Counted from the first letter of the stretch, positions 1 through 9,413 are shown. The stretch: DNA of 64,000 nt from UBA9926 sp038131595 (GCA_038131595.1 JAYPPR010000008.1:620001-684000); one strand, 5' to 3'. Program-made: numbers and translations. Notes: generated by a model from the sequence alone, not told the origin.

Positions 1-2
1 GT

Positions 3-1169
3 GATTACTACAGCCCCTATGACTTCACGAGGCACCGTCTCGGTCCGCGCGCTGGGCGCCTAATCTCTGGTTTGTTTTTGCTGGGTGGCGTGCTCGGCCA
101 GAGTGTTCGAGTCTATGCAACCGCATTGGTGCTCGAACTCTTAACGGGTTGGGCGCTAGCCGAAAGCATTTTCGTGATCGCCTGTTTCAGCATCGCATGG
201 ACTTGGCTTGGCGGTATTCGCACCGTGATCTGGACCGACGTCGTTCAGTTTTTTGTGCTGGTCGGCAGCGCAATTTTTGTCCTCATCTATGTGATCGCCG
301 CACTGCCAATCGTTGGGCTGGAAACGTTGACGAACCCTAGCACTCAAGAAAAACTCACCGTCTTCAATTTCACAACGGACCCAAGAGTCGCCTTTACCTT
401 CTGGGCCGCGCTTATCGCGTTACCCTTTCAAAACGTCGCGGTGTACGGCGGGGACCAGCTATTTGTTCAGCGCTTGCTGTGCTGTAAAAATGAGCAGGCG
501 GCCAAAAAAGCGGTCCTCCTCAGTATGCTTGGCGAAGTCATCCCGCTCATCATGTTAGCGGTGGGCTTGGGCCTCTTTATTTACTATGAAACCTTCCCCC
601 TTGACCCAACGTTTGCGCCCATGGTCGCCGAGAAAAATGATCGAATTTTTCCTGTGTTCATTTTGTCGGTGCTGCCAGAAGGGGTTCGAGGACTCATCAT
701 CGCAGGTCTCTTGAGCGCTGCTATTTCGAGTTTGGATTCAATCTTGGCCGCGCTTGCGCAAGTCTCGCACCGCGCTGCGGAGAGCGTTCTGCCAGCGCTC
801 AAAGACATCACCTTGTCACGGGCGCTTGTTCTCATGTGGGGTATTGCGCTCGCCATCATCGCGATGACCTATGAAACCAGCACCCTAAATCTGGTCGACC
901 TTGCCTTTACCATGACCACCTACACCTACGGTCCAATGATTGGCCTGATACTGCTCAGCATCATCGGACTCAATCGTGCGGATTGGACGATTCCCGCAGT
1001 GATCGTGAGCGTTGGTCTTGTTGCCGCGCTAAATCATCCTAACTGGCTAGGCCTCCCGACAGAGGGCGCGGTACTCGCCTGGCCCTGGCTCTTTCCCATC
1101 GCCGCAATTACCACGGTAGGAGTCGCCATTGGCCTGGATCGACTAACCACAAGGAATAGAGAGTTATGA
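3..1169 (+). CDS. Sodium:solute symporter (SSF family), 5'-truncated by window edge
   Basis: The reading frame is open from base 3, so the gene begins to the left of the window; the TTG at 72 is internal. About 388 residues of a usually 480-550 residue SSF (SLC5-like) transporter are present. The family signature is seen in GGIRTVIWTDVVQ near the front and ISSLDSILAALAQVS past the middle, among about ten hydrophobic segments. The protein would use the sodium gradient to import a small organic solute across the inner membrane; the substrate cannot be told from sequence. Its stop overlaps the start of the amidase gene by four bases (ATGA), so the two are probably translated together. Confidence 0.85.
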   Translation, partial: DYYSPYDFTRHRLGPRAGRLISGLFLLGGVLGQSVRVYATALVLELLTGWALAESIFVIACFSIAWTWLGGIRTVIWTDVVQFFVLVGSAIFVLIYVIAALPIVGLETLTNPSTQEKLTVFNFTTDPRVAFTFWAALIALPFQNVAVYGGDQLFVQRLLCCKNEQAAKKAVLLSMLGEVIPLIMLAVGLGLFIYYETFPLDPTFAPMVAEKNDRIFPVFILSVLPEGVRGLIIAGLLSAAISSLDSILAALAQVSHRAAESVLPALKDITLSRALVLMWGIALAIIAMTYETSTLNLVDLAFTMTTYTYGPMIGLILLSIIGLNRADWTIPAVIVSVGLVAALNHPNWLGLPTEGAVLAWPWLFPIAAITTVGVAIGLDRLTTRNREL

Positions 1170-2065
1170 ACGTAATGTCACGCTTCCGATTCGCAACCAC
1201 GCTCTTAATCGTTGTTGCAATGACCAGTTGCCAACAATTACCGATGGTTCAATCGCCCTCTAGCAACTTTAATTCGCGCGTAAATCACTTGATCATTCAT
1301 TTCACCTCCGAGAACTTCGGAGAGTCCTTGCGCATACTAACGGGGTCAGTTGATCGCCCTGTCAGCGCCCACTACCTCCTCCCGGAACCGGGTGATCCAA
1401 CGTACGATCAGTCCGCACTGGTCATTTATGAGCTTGTACCGACTGAATTAAGGGCCTGGCACGCGGGCGTTTCCTACTGGGCTGGCAAGACCGGACTGAA
1501 TGATCAGTCCATAGGCATCGAGATCGTCAATGAGTCACGCTGCCTCGAGAGCATTAAGGCACTCGCTAATAGCCCAGCATTTGCGGATCGCTGCGTGTTC
1601 AAACCGTTTTCGGATGAACAAATTGATCTACTGATCCGCCTGCTCCAATCAATCCTAGAGCGCTACCCGGATATTCGGCCGCACACGATCATCGGCCATT
1701 CTGATATTGCCCCTGACCGTAAGATTGACCCAGGCCCTCTATTTCCATGGCGTCAACTCTACGAAGCAGGCATCGGCGCTTGGTACGATGATCAAAGGGT
1801 TGAAACGCTCACCAAAGCGCTTGGCTCGCTGCAACTTTCAATTGATTTGCAACAGCGACTGCTGAGCGCCTATGGCTACAAGATTGAAGCAACGGGAATC
1901 GAAGACACTCAGTCACAGTTGGCGGTTAGAGCGTTTCAAATGCATTTCAGGCCGAGGGATTACTCTGGCTTTTTTGACACGGAAACGCTCGCCCGATTGA
2001 TTTCTCTACTTGAGCGATACCGGCCAGAGGCCCTTGCTGAAATCGAGGACTTCCCTACCCTTTAA
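1166..2065 (+). CDS. amiD: AmiD-like N-acetylmuramoyl-L-alanine amidase, lipoprotein
   Basis: A 299-residue Amidase_2 (PGRP-like) protein. The N-terminus is a lipoprotein signal ending in MTSC with Cys22, so it is expected to be an outer-membrane lipoprotein facing the periplasm. Zinc ligands are visible as His45 (LIIHFTS), His178 and Asp188 (GHSDIAP...DPGPLFPW), matching E. coli AmiD apart from an insert of about 30 residues before the second ligand. A C-terminal segment from about 205 looks like a peptidoglycan-binding domain (QSQLAVRAFQMHFRP). It should cleave the MurNAc-L-Ala bond in wall recycling. It overlaps the upstream symporter by 4 bp, which is unusual company for amiD. Confidence 0.88.
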   Translation: MNVMSRFRFATTLLIVVAMTSCQQLPMVQSPSSNFNSRVNHLIIHFTSENFGESLRILTGSVDRPVSAHYLLPEPGDPTYDQSALVIYELVPTELRAWHAGVSYWAGKTGLNDQSIGIEIVNESRCLESIKALANSPAFADRCVFKPFSDEQIDLLIRLLQSILERYPDIRPHTIIGHSDIAPDRKIDPGPLFPWRQLYEAGIGAWYDDQRVETLTKALGSLQLSIDLQQRLLSAYGYKIEATGIEDTQSQLAVRAFQMHFRPRDYSGFFDTETLARLISLLERYRPEALAEIEDFPTL

Positions 2066-2088
2066 GCGCGTCCACTGGGAGCGGCTCT

Positions 2089-3699
2089 TTACGACGCGGT
2101 TTCGACCCGCTCACCCAAGGCTTTGGCGCGTTCCAGGCGCGTTGCCTCATCCTTTGGTAAATGCCTCCAAGCCAGCGTCAGCAATACAAAGGTAATCACG
2201 AAAATACCCATGGCACTGGTCATGGCGAGCTGAAGCGATTCTGCCGAATTCATCCCGTCTGCGGCATAGACATCCGATAGCTGGCCGATGAAATAAGGCC
2301 CCATCGCTAAGCCAATCATGGTATTTACCAAGATGTAATAGGCACTGGCGACGGCTCGCATCCTCGGCATCACCAAGTCACTCGCCGTCGAAGGGGGGAT
2401 GCCCGGCCATGCGGCGCTAAACAAATGATGGAAGAAGTTGAGTGCAAAGGCCCACATCAAGCTTTCCGTATAGACCATCCAATAGACGAGTGGTGCAGTA
2501 CCTAAGATCGCCAGATAGCCCACAATCAATCGACCGGCTGGATGTTTTGACTTTGCCCAGTCGCCAATGATGCCGCCCAAAGTGACACCAATCAGCCCAC
2601 CCGCGGCGGACCCTAAACCAATGTACATTCCCACTTCGGCTGGACTGGTGTCATGGAGTCTGAGTAGCAAAGGTGCGGTCCAATAACCTATGCCATAGGT
2701 AACAAAGGCTATTGAAGGAAAGGCAAGCAAGGTATAGATCAGCCCCTTCGCCTTGAACATCATCGCGTGGGTCGCAGGATCTCTTGCCTTTAAGGCTTGG
2801 ACCCACGAGACAGTCACGTATACCCCGAGGCCGAGTGCGACCCACTGGGGGATATTGTCTGTAATCAAAATGAGACCGTAGGCTGCCGCCGCGATGGCAC
2901 CACCCATGGCGAGATTAAGCGGCAGACTGACACCCAGTCTTCGAAGACCGATTAAATTGATGATGGGCAACATAGCGGCAAGTTCAGTGCCGAGGACCTT
3001 AAAGGGCGTTGGATGCACCTCCGTAATTAGGCCCTCGCTTTGCCCGCGCTGAGGTTCTTTTAACGTCCAGACCCAAAACGCCATCAGAATGCCAGGGATA
3101 CCAACCGCGAGGAACGCCGCTTGCCACCCTCTGATCCCCATGGGCGCCTCGGACTGAACAACATACGTGGCGTCCCAAGTCTCCATCACGAAACCGCCGA
3201 GGAATAGGCCTATCCCGCCGCCGATGTAGACGCCGGATGAATAGATGGCCAGCACCGTTGCCCGCACTTTTGGTGCGTAATAATCCGACAGCATGGAAAA
3301 TGCTGCGGGAGACGCGCTCGCCTCACCAACCCCAACGCCGATTCTGAATAACGCCAACTGCGGAAACGACTTAGCAAAACCAGACAACGCGGTCATCGCG
3401 CTCCAAAACATCAGCCCCACACTAATGAGATTCTTGCGCACATAAACATCGGCAAACCGCGCGAGCGGGATACCAAACACTGCGTAAAAGACGGCAAATA
3501 CCGTTCCGTATAAAAAGCCCATTTCTGCGTCCGAGACGCCTAGATCTTTTTGTATCTCTTGAGACAAGATCGACAGGATGTTTCGATCAATGAAGTTAAA
3601 TACGTAAACAATCACCAACACAAAAAGAACATAGTGGGCGTACCAGCCTCCCGTCTTTGGTGCTTCCTTTTGGTCTTTGTCTGGCGCCTGATCTGACAT
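2089..3699 (-). CDS. MFS transporter, spinster-like
   Basis: A 536-residue major facilitator protein with about 12 membrane segments. NFIDRNILSILSQEIQKDLG in TM1 and the cytosolic loop after TM2 (PLARFADVYVRKNLI) are typical of the spinster-like group common in marine Gammaproteobacteria and sphingomonads. A longer hydrophobic insert lies between the two six-helix halves (residues about 245-300). The ATG is preceded by an AGGGGGG-type ribosome site, which supports this start. The gene converges on the amidase gene with a 23-bp gap. Substrate unknown. Confidence 0.85.
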   Translation of the reverse strand: MSDQAPDKDQKEAPKTGGWYAHYVLFVLVIVYVFNFIDRNILSILSQEIQKDLGVSDAEMGFLYGTVFAVFYAVFGIPLARFADVYVRKNLISVGLMFWSAMTALSGFAKSFPQLALFRIGVGVGEASASPAAFSMLSDYYAPKVRATVLAIYSSGVYIGGGIGLFLGGFVMETWDATYVVQSEAPMGIRGWQAAFLAVGIPGILMAFWVWTLKEPQRGQSEGLITEVHPTPFKVLGTELAAMLPIINLIGLRRLGVSLPLNLAMGGAIAAAAYGLILITDNIPQWVALGLGVYVTVSWVQALKARDPATHAMMFKAKGLIYTLLAFPSIAFVTYGIGYWTAPLLLRLHDTSPAEVGMYIGLGSAAGGLIGVTLGGIIGDWAKSKHPAGRLIVGYLAILGTAPLVYWMVYTESLMWAFALNFFHHLFSAAWPGIPPSTASDLVMPRMRAVASAYYILVNTMIGLAMGPYFIGQLSDVYAADGMNSAESLQLAMTSAMGIFVITFVLLTLAWRHLPKDEATRLERAKALGERVETAS

Positions 3700-4048
3700 G
3701 GTTGCCCCCCTTATTGATCGAGCTTACCGGCTTCTATGGCGGCAAGCGAGCAAAGGGACCTGACTAGCCTTCAACGACGATGGATAGGTTCAGGGCGAGC
3801 GCGCCTAAAGGCGCGGCCATTGACCGGGGGAGCGTCTTTATCAGGGCAACCACTTGGCCGTTCTGCCTGCACAACCGCTATTTACGAGCACTGCCATCAC
3901 CACTTGCCAGTGATAATGAAACACACATCCATCGATTTCTAGCAAAGCATTTCTATTAAGCAACCAACTAAACCGAAGCCGCATTCGAATCACTTTGGCG
4001 ATCACCCATGCCTCGCGTAGACTCTTTCTAAACGCAAAGGGGTCAATC
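3700..4048. other. Intergenic region between MFS gene and DUF4177 gene
   Basis: About 350 bp lying between divergent genes, so it must hold promoters for both sides. I see no RNA gene, repeat or convincing protein. A reading frame runs into the DUF4177 gene from 3995, but the ATG at 4049 with an AAAGGGG ribosome site is the better start. Confidence 0.5.
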
Positions 4049-4261
4049 ATGTACAAAGAATACAAAGTTGAGGTCATCGAAGAAGGCGCTTGCGGCACTA
4101 TCTTCTTAGGCTCCGCCCGAATGCCTGTGAAACGACTTGAGGCAAAGCTAAATGAGGCGGCGGCAGAGGGCTGGCAAGTGGTTTTCCAAGTCGTTGAGCA
4201 ACGTCGATTTTGGTTGTTCTGGTCCAAAGAGGCCGTTGTCGTCACATTGGGCCGCCCGTGA
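4049..4261 (+). CDS. DUF4177 family small protein
   Basis: A 70-residue protein starting MYKEYKVEVIEEG, which fits the length and pattern of DUF4177: a beta hairpin, then LEAKLNEAAAEGWQVVFQVV, then a final strand (EAVVVTLGR). An AAAGGGG motif sits about eight bases ahead of the ATG. The family has no established function. Its stop overlaps the GTG start of yidD (GTGA), so it is the first gene of a translationally coupled trio. Confidence 0.7.
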   Translation: MYKEYKVEVIEEGACGTIFLGSARMPVKRLEAKLNEAAAEGWQVVFQVVEQRRFWLFWSKEAVVVTLGRP

Positions 4262-4479
4262 AAGCCCTCGCATTGCGAATGATCAGGGCATACCAACGTA
4301 CCGGGGGCGGACGACGATGGTTTGGAGTGATCTGCAATTTCACTCCGACCTGCTCTGAATACACAAAACAGGCCATCGACCGCTACGGCCTAGGAAAGGG
4401 CATCCAATTGGGATTTCGTCGCATTCGGCGGTGCAACGACCCTGACTGCCCCCACACGATTCAGGACCCATTACCGTAA
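4258..4479 (+). CDS. yidD: Membrane protein insertion efficiency factor YidD
   Basis: A 73-residue protein starting at GTG 4258, overlapping the previous stop by four bases. It shows the YidD hallmarks FTPTCSEYTKQAIDRYG and RRIRRCNDPDC. YidD is a small membrane-associated protein that helps YidC insert inner-membrane proteins. It normally lies between rnpA and yidC; here it sits between DUF4177 and TM2-domain genes, so this copy is either a relocated or a second yidD. The last codon overlaps the ATG of the next gene (TAATG). Confidence 0.9.
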   Translation: MKALALRMIRAYQRTGGGRRWFGVICNFTPTCSEYTKQAIDRYGLGKGIQLGFRRIRRCNDPDCPHTIQDPLP

Positions 4480-4901
4480 TGACTTGGACTACTATTTTTG
4501 ACACCGCTCAAATCGAGCAACTTGAGGGAGCGGCCTTAGCGCGCCGCCGCGAGCTGACCGACGCAGATCGATCGTCCTTACTGAAGCAATACCAGACCGA
4601 ATTCAAAGACCCCGATACGTACACGAGCCTTTGCTACGCATTTGGCTTTGGCTTACATCACCTGTATCTACGGTATTACGGTTTAGCAGCTATTGATCTC
4701 GCAGCCGGCCTACTCTTTTGGACAAGCCTATATTTCTTCTTTACCGAGGGAGCGGCCTTCGGACTGCTTTCCGCAGCTGTTGCGCTATACAACGGAATCG
4801 ATTTTGTGTTGTGTCTCGTTCGAGGCGATCAAATTGTCCGCTACCACAACATTGTATTAGAGCAGTCGCTCATCGCGCGCTTTACTCACTCAGCTCCCTG
4901 A
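4479..4901 (+). CDS. TM2-domain-like membrane protein
   Basis: A 140-residue protein with a charged N-terminal half (residues 1-50) and two or three hydrophobic segments between about 50 and 115. The stretch FGFGLHHLYLRYYGLAAID resembles the TM2 domain, whose core is G-x-HxFYLG-x-x-x-G. The start overlaps the yidD stop by one base, indicating coupling. TM2 proteins are of unknown function in bacteria. Assignment is by pattern and is moderately sure. Confidence 0.65.
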   Translation: MTWTTIFDTAQIEQLEGAALARRRELTDADRSSLLKQYQTEFKDPDTYTSLCYAFGFGLHHLYLRYYGLAAIDLAAGLLFWTSLYFFFTEGAAFGLLSAAVALYNGIDFVLCLVRGDQIVRYHNIVLEQSLIARFTHSAP

Positions 4902-4925
4902 CTCGCCTGGTCGGCCAATCGTGGG

Positions 4926-5297
4926 TTACCGGGTGACTGATTCGTCAAAGGTAATGACAAACTCCACATTACCAAACAGGTCTCCACGCACCTCGTACAC
5001 CAATCTGATTTCCGTCGTGCTAGACCCTTGGTTAATCAATACTCGGTCTTTATCAACGAACTCGGCCAGACTATTGATCTTTAGCTGCTTTACGAGCCGC
5101 GTTCGAACCGCATCCACGTCTTCAAAGTCGATCGTTGGGTCAGCCAGTAGATCTTCACAGACAGAAACAGCAGTCCAATGATTCGTGTAGGCCGGCAGGA
5201 CTCGCGACGCAATAGAAATAACCGAGCCAATAACGACTAACCAAATCACGACGTCCCACAGGGATATCCCTCGAACATTGCTTTTCGCTTGAGTCAT
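4926..5297 (-). CDS. DUF4845 family membrane protein
   Basis: A 123-residue protein with one N-terminal membrane anchor (RGISLWDVVIWLVVIGSVIS) followed by a pilin-like soluble domain (RVLPAYTNHWTAVSVCEDL...EFVITFDESV). This is the pattern of DUF4845, which in Gammaproteobacteria usually lies between lepB and rnc; neither is here. It converges on the TM2 gene with a gap of about 25 bp. The domain resembles type IV pseudopilins in shape only; function unknown. Confidence 0.75.
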   Translation of the reverse strand: MTQAKSNVRGISLWDVVIWLVVIGSVISIASRVLPAYTNHWTAVSVCEDLLADPTIDFEDVDAVRTRLVKQLKINSLAEFVDKDRVLINQGSSTTEIRLVYEVRGDLFGNVEFVITFDESVTR

Positions 5298-5485
5298 TAC
5301 TGCACCCTACTTTCAACTGCCGACTGACTTTCCAGTTTAACAACCGCATTCAATTTCTGCAGGTTGGCCGGGTTTGACTCAATTAACAGCGAACGCTTAC
5401 CTTCTGAAACCTCACTTTAAACCAGCGCTAGGCAAGCCAACAATTGATAGCTACCATCCCTCCAGAAAACCCACAGGAAAAAACG

Positions 5486-5884
5486 ATGGCGAATGCTCTC
5501 ATCGAAGCGACACTAGAAAAGGTTGCAGTCAGCGATAGTGACTTTGACCAGAGATGTTTTGAGCGCTTTTTCCAAATGAGTGAAGAGGGCAAATCGCTCA
5601 TGGCCCATATGGATCACGTTCACCGCGGGAAGATGATGGCGGAGATTTACCGGTTACTGCTGGCAGATAAGCTCGAGGACGAGGCCGACTATCTGAATTG
5701 GGAGGCCAAAAACCATGAGACCGCTTACTTTGTTCCGAAGCATCTGTACGCCATTTTCATGAGGGCCTTCCAAGCACTCGTGGCAGACACCTTGGGCAAT
5801 GCATGGTCTAGCGCAGAATCGGACGCATTCAGTGCTCGCTGCAACCAGATCGCTCACGAAATTCAATCCCGATACAGTGAATAA
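5486..5884 (+). CDS. Probable single-domain globin
   Basis: A 132-residue protein starting MANALIEATLEKV, preceded by AGGAAAAAACG. Its helical pattern resembles single-domain bacterial globins: FERFFQMSEEGKSLMAHMD for helices A-C, HRGKMMAEIYRLLL for helix E, and NWEAKNHETAYFVPKHLYAIF, where His77 would be the heme-binding proximal histidine and VPKHLY opens helix G. A C-terminal tryptophan-containing helix (NAWSSAESDAF) also fits. Oxygen or nitric oxide binding is inferred. There is no reductase domain or partner gene nearby. Confidence 0.55.
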   Translation: MANALIEATLEKVAVSDSDFDQRCFERFFQMSEEGKSLMAHMDHVHRGKMMAEIYRLLLADKLEDEADYLNWEAKNHETAYFVPKHLYAIFMRAFQALVADTLGNAWSSAESDAFSARCNQIAHEIQSRYSE

Positions 5885-5971
5885 ACCGTATAGCTCGAGC
5901 CTGTTTTGACCTAGAAGGCCTTTCACTGCATAGTCGCTTCACAGGCAGACGAGTGGTTATGGAGGTAAGCA

Positions 5972-7072
5972 GTGTCTCGATTATGGTCTCCCATCTGTGA
6001 TCAACTAGGAATTGAAACCCCTATTTTTGGCTTTGCTCATGATGTCGCAACCGTCGCTGCAATAAGCCGAGCGGGCGGCTACGGTGTCTATGGTGCGACT
6101 CGTCGATTCCCTCAAGAAATACGAGATGAATTAGCAGAGATCCGTTCTCTTGTTGGTGACAAACCTTTCGGCGTTGATTTGGTTCTGCCTCCTGGAATGC
6201 CCGAACACAATTCTCGAGAAGCGATCGAGGCAGAGATCCCCCAGGAACACAAAGATTTCGTGCAATCGATTATCGATCGCTTCGATGTACCAGCGGCTAC
6301 GAAGCCCGGGATGCGGACACGGTTCATCCGTTCATCGGAAATCGAGGCAGAACAGATCGAGGCCGTCCTGGATTCAAGCGTCAATATGTTTGCTTGCGGC
6401 ATTGGCGCACCGAGACCCGTGGTCGAGGCCGCAAAAGCGAAGGGGCAAACCACATTGGCACTCATCGGCAGCCCGCATCATGTTCAGCGTTCAATCGATG
6501 CCGGCGTTGAGATTATCGTCGCTCAGGGGTACGACGCTGGCGCGCACACGGGCACCATCGGCACCTTCTCTTTGGTCCCCCAAATCGTCGAGGCTGCGGG
6601 AGATATTCCTGTTTTAGTCGCGGGCGGTGTCGCGACTGGACAGCACATCGCCGCGGCGCTCGCCATGGGCGCCCAGGGAGTCTGGCTCGGAACCGCATGG
6701 CTATTTTCAGAGGAGCATCAGAATCACATGCATCCTGTGAATACCAAGAAACTCATTGAAGCGGGGAGCGGCGACACCGTCATCACGCGATCAGAATCAG
6801 GTAAGACATTTCGCCAAGTAAGAACAGGATGGAGTCAGGCTTGGGAAGCGGAAAACGCGCCCGCTCCACTCAAAATGCCCTATCAAGATGTGCTGGTGGG
6901 TGATCTGCTCGGGGCGATTGAAGAACACGATATCGAGCCTCTCATTCATTCTGGGGCAGGGCAAAGTGTGGGCTACTTTGATGAGGTGCGCCCCGTTAGC
7001 GCCATTTTACAAGCGTTGCGAGACGATGCGATTCAAGCCATTCAGGCCCAATCACAGTTCGTCCGCGCTTAG
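5972..7072 (+). CDS. Nitronate monooxygenase family flavoprotein
   Basis: A 366-residue TIM-barrel FMN protein starting at GTG 5972 behind a strong GGAGGTAAG site. Motifs of the NMO/2-nitropropane dioxygenase family include the N-terminal CDQLGIETPIFGFAHDVA, AQGYDAGAHTG around residue 190 and VAGGVATGQHIAAALAMGAQGVWLGT, which binds the flavin phosphate. It would oxidise alkyl nitronates, although many family members act on other substrates or are enoyl reductases. It stands alone between the globin-like gene and the convergent pilU. Confidence 0.85.
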   Translation: MSRLWSPICDQLGIETPIFGFAHDVATVAAISRAGGYGVYGATRRFPQEIRDELAEIRSLVGDKPFGVDLVLPPGMPEHNSREAIEAEIPQEHKDFVQSIIDRFDVPAATKPGMRTRFIRSSEIEAEQIEAVLDSSVNMFACGIGAPRPVVEAAKAKGQTTLALIGSPHHVQRSIDAGVEIIVAQGYDAGAHTGTIGTFSLVPQIVEAAGDIPVLVAGGVATGQHIAAALAMGAQGVWLGTAWLFSEEHQNHMHPVNTKKLIEAGSGDTVITRSESGKTFRQVRTGWSQAWEAENAPAPLKMPYQDVLVGDLLGAIEEHDIEPLIHSGAGQSVGYFDEVRPVSAILQALRDDAIQAIQAQSQFVRA

Positions 7073-7134
7073 GGTTCAGCAGCAGCGGTGGTCAACCCCG
7101 TTTGTGTCTTGGGTATCTTTTAAACTGCAAACCG

Positions 7135-8246
7135 CTAATCAGCCAGGTCAATGACAAAAGCCTCAGTGCTTGCATCACTCACGGTCGGATCATCTTTCAG
7201 TTTGATGGCCAGCCGTAGGTCATTCTTTGACTCTGCGAACGCCATGGCATTGTCATAACTGATCTCGCCTGCGCTGTAGAGCTCAAATAGCGCCTGATCA
7301 AAGGTCTGCATGCCGGCCTCTCCAGATTTGGCCATTGCATCTTTTAACTGCCGCACCTCTCCTTTCGCAATGAGATCGGCAACAAAGGGCGTGTTAATGA
7401 GCACCTCAAAGACGGCTCGGCGCTGCCCTGCCGCAGTGGGAACCAGCTGCTGCGCGACGATGGCTTGTAAATTCAAAGAAAGATCGAGCAGAACCTGTTC
7501 CCGCCGCTCAACAGGGAAAAAGTGAATGATTCGATCCAGCGCCTGGTTCGCATTATTCGTATGCAGCGTTGCCAGCACCAAATGACCGGTTTCCGCCATC
7601 GCTAAGCACTTTCCATGGCCTCTTGATCTCTAATTTCACCGATCAAAATCACATCGGGCGCCTGACGAAGCACGTTTTTTAACGCTGATTGCCAACTATC
7701 CGTATCAATCCCGACCTCTCGCTGCGTCACGATGCAGCGGTCGTGCTGATGAACAAACTCTATCGGATCCTCTACCGTCACGATGTGCCCCGATGCCTCT
7801 CGGTTACGGTGACCAATGAGGGCTGCAAGCGAAGTGGATTTGCCCACCCCTGTTGCCCCGGTGTAGATCATGATGCCCCGCTTGGCCATCACGAGATCCG
7901 ATAAGACGGGCGGCAAGAAAAGTGACTCAGGCGTCGGAATATCACTACGAATACGGCGAACCACCATACCGACCGATCCCATATGAAAGTAGGCATTTGC
8001 TCGAAATCGCTCCCCGGATTCTGAGATCAATGCGTAGTTCAATTCCTTCTCGCTTAAAAACTGATCTCGTTGCCATGCTTCCATGGTCTTGAGCGCGAGT
8101 GCTCTCGTGAGCGCCGGTGTGAGATCCTGCTTGCCCACCGAGAAAATCTCACCATTGACTTTGATCGACGGCGCTCTGCCTACCGACAAAAAGAGATCTG
8201 ATCCATTCTGGTCGATCATGATCTGCAATAAGGGTTCTATATTCAT
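7135..8246 (-). pseudogene. pilU: PilU-like type IV pilus retraction ATPase, interrupted by a one-base frameshift
   Basis: Two abutting frames together make one PilT/PilU ATPase of about 370 residues. The first (ATG at 8246, MNIEPLLQIMI) carries the Walker A GATGVGKST, the Asp box and VLIGEIRDQEAMESA, then stops; the second resumes at MAETGHLVLATLHTNNANQALDRIIHFFP. Restoring one T at the TT pair (7604-7605) turns GCT TAG into GCT TTA GCG and joins them as ESALAMAETGHL, the family sequence. DRCIVTQREVG and the long C-terminus favour PilU over PilT. The ATPase works at the cytoplasmic base of the pilus. No pilT or other pil gene is near. The break may be an assembly error. Confidence 0.85.
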
Positions 8247-8265
8247 CGTCAATCACTTAGCCACT

Positions 8266-9282
8266 TTAGGTAGTGGACGCATTCAGCCGAGCTTTTAATT
8301 GAGGGACCACCACTTTAAACAACCGCTCATGACTCTGATTTAACGCATCCACAGGCAGTCCGGGGGGTACCGCCATCGTGACTAAATCCGTAATCCCAAA
8401 CGCGCGAACAAAGGCTTCCAGTTGGTCGACGCAATCCGACACATCGCCAACGATCCAAGTCTGAGGAATAGGCTCGCCGTCCTCACCGAATCCTTCATTA
8501 CTTTCTTCGAAAAACCGTCGATAGAGCTGCATGCGGTACCGCTCAGCGCTGCGGACGGGGCGCCAATCTCGGTCTAGGTCATCGGTCACCAGCACGCTGC
8601 GAATAATTCCCTTGCGGTAGTGGTCAGGACTTCGTCCGCTCTCATGGAGCGCCTCTACCCAGGGGTCAAACGCTCTTGCCCTGAGACCTTGCGGAAGAAT
8701 ATGCGCATCGTGCCTCGCCACTCGCTCTGCGCCCGCTTCCGACATGGTCGCAATCCAAAGTGGTGGTCCGCCCTCTTGCACATAGCCCGGCGTAATCACC
8801 ACGTCATTGAATTGGTAGCGCTTGCCGTCATAGCTAAACGGCTCGCCAGCAAAGCAGAGCTTTAAGACATCGAGCCCTTCCTCCATCAACGACACTCGGC
8901 GGGATCTTGGTATGCCGAACCCTCTGAATTCGTGGGGCGCATAACCGAGGCCCAAACCAATTTCCACCCGGCCGCCAGACAGGTTATCCAGCACGGCCAG
9001 ATCCTCCGCAAGGCGAATCGGATGGTTAAAAGGGAGCAAACAGATGTCTGTATTGAAGCGCACATTGGACGTCACGCTCGCCATGGCACCAGCCACCGGC
9101 GCCCAGCTAGGCAGGTAGCCATCCTCTATAAAATGATGCTCAGTGAACCAAACGAGTTCAGCGCCAATGCTGTCCAGCCACTTCACTTGCTCAATGATTG
9201 CGGCGTAAAAATCCGGATTTTTGATGCCAGCGTCGGACGGATTCCGAAAGTCATAGCTCACTCCAACTCTTAACGGGTACAT
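8266..9282 (-). CDS. LLM-class flavin-dependent oxidoreductase
   Basis: A 338-residue luciferase-like monooxygenase with FTEHHFIEDGYLPSWAPVAGAMA near the front and LDNLSGGRVEIGLGLGYAPHEFRGFG in the middle, both typical of the bacterial-luciferase-like TIM-barrel family. It would use FMNH2 or F420H2 on an unknown substrate. It reads in the same direction as pilU, 20 bp upstream of it, and may share its transcript. It is close in type to, but not a copy of, the LLM gene at 20.4-21.5 kb. Confidence 0.85.
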   Translation of the reverse strand: MYPLRVGVSYDFRNPSDAGIKNPDFYAAIIEQVKWLDSIGAELVWFTEHHFIEDGYLPSWAPVAGAMASVTSNVRFNTDICLLPFNHPIRLAEDLAVLDNLSGGRVEIGLGLGYAPHEFRGFGIPRSRRVSLMEEGLDVLKLCFAGEPFSYDGKRYQFNDVVITPGYVQEGGPPLWIATMSEAGAERVARHDAHILPQGLRARAFDPWVEALHESGRSPDHYRKGIIRSVLVTDDLDRDWRPVRSAERYRMQLYRRFFEESNEGFGEDGEPIPQTWIVGDVSDCVDQLEAFVRAFGITDLVTMAVPPGLPVDALNQSHERLFKVVVPQLKARLNASTT

Positions 9283-9385
9283 ACGGCGACACCACTCGTC
9301 GATTGTCTGGGTTTGATCATTCCTTTGAGCACAATTGGTCAGGCTGTGCTGCTATCCCACAGATTATGCGATGGGCCACCCAAAA

Positions 9386-9413
9386 AAAAAGCCCCGCCGA
9401 GGCGGGGCTTTTT
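9386..9413 (-). terminator. Rho-independent terminator of the proteorhodopsin gene
   Basis: A perfect 8-bp GC stem, GCCCCGCC and GGCGGGGC with a 2-base loop, is flanked by A and T runs on both sides. On the minus strand the stem is followed by a run of nine T bases, 26 bp after the proteorhodopsin stop. The symmetry means it can also stop transcription arriving from the left. Confidence 0.9.
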
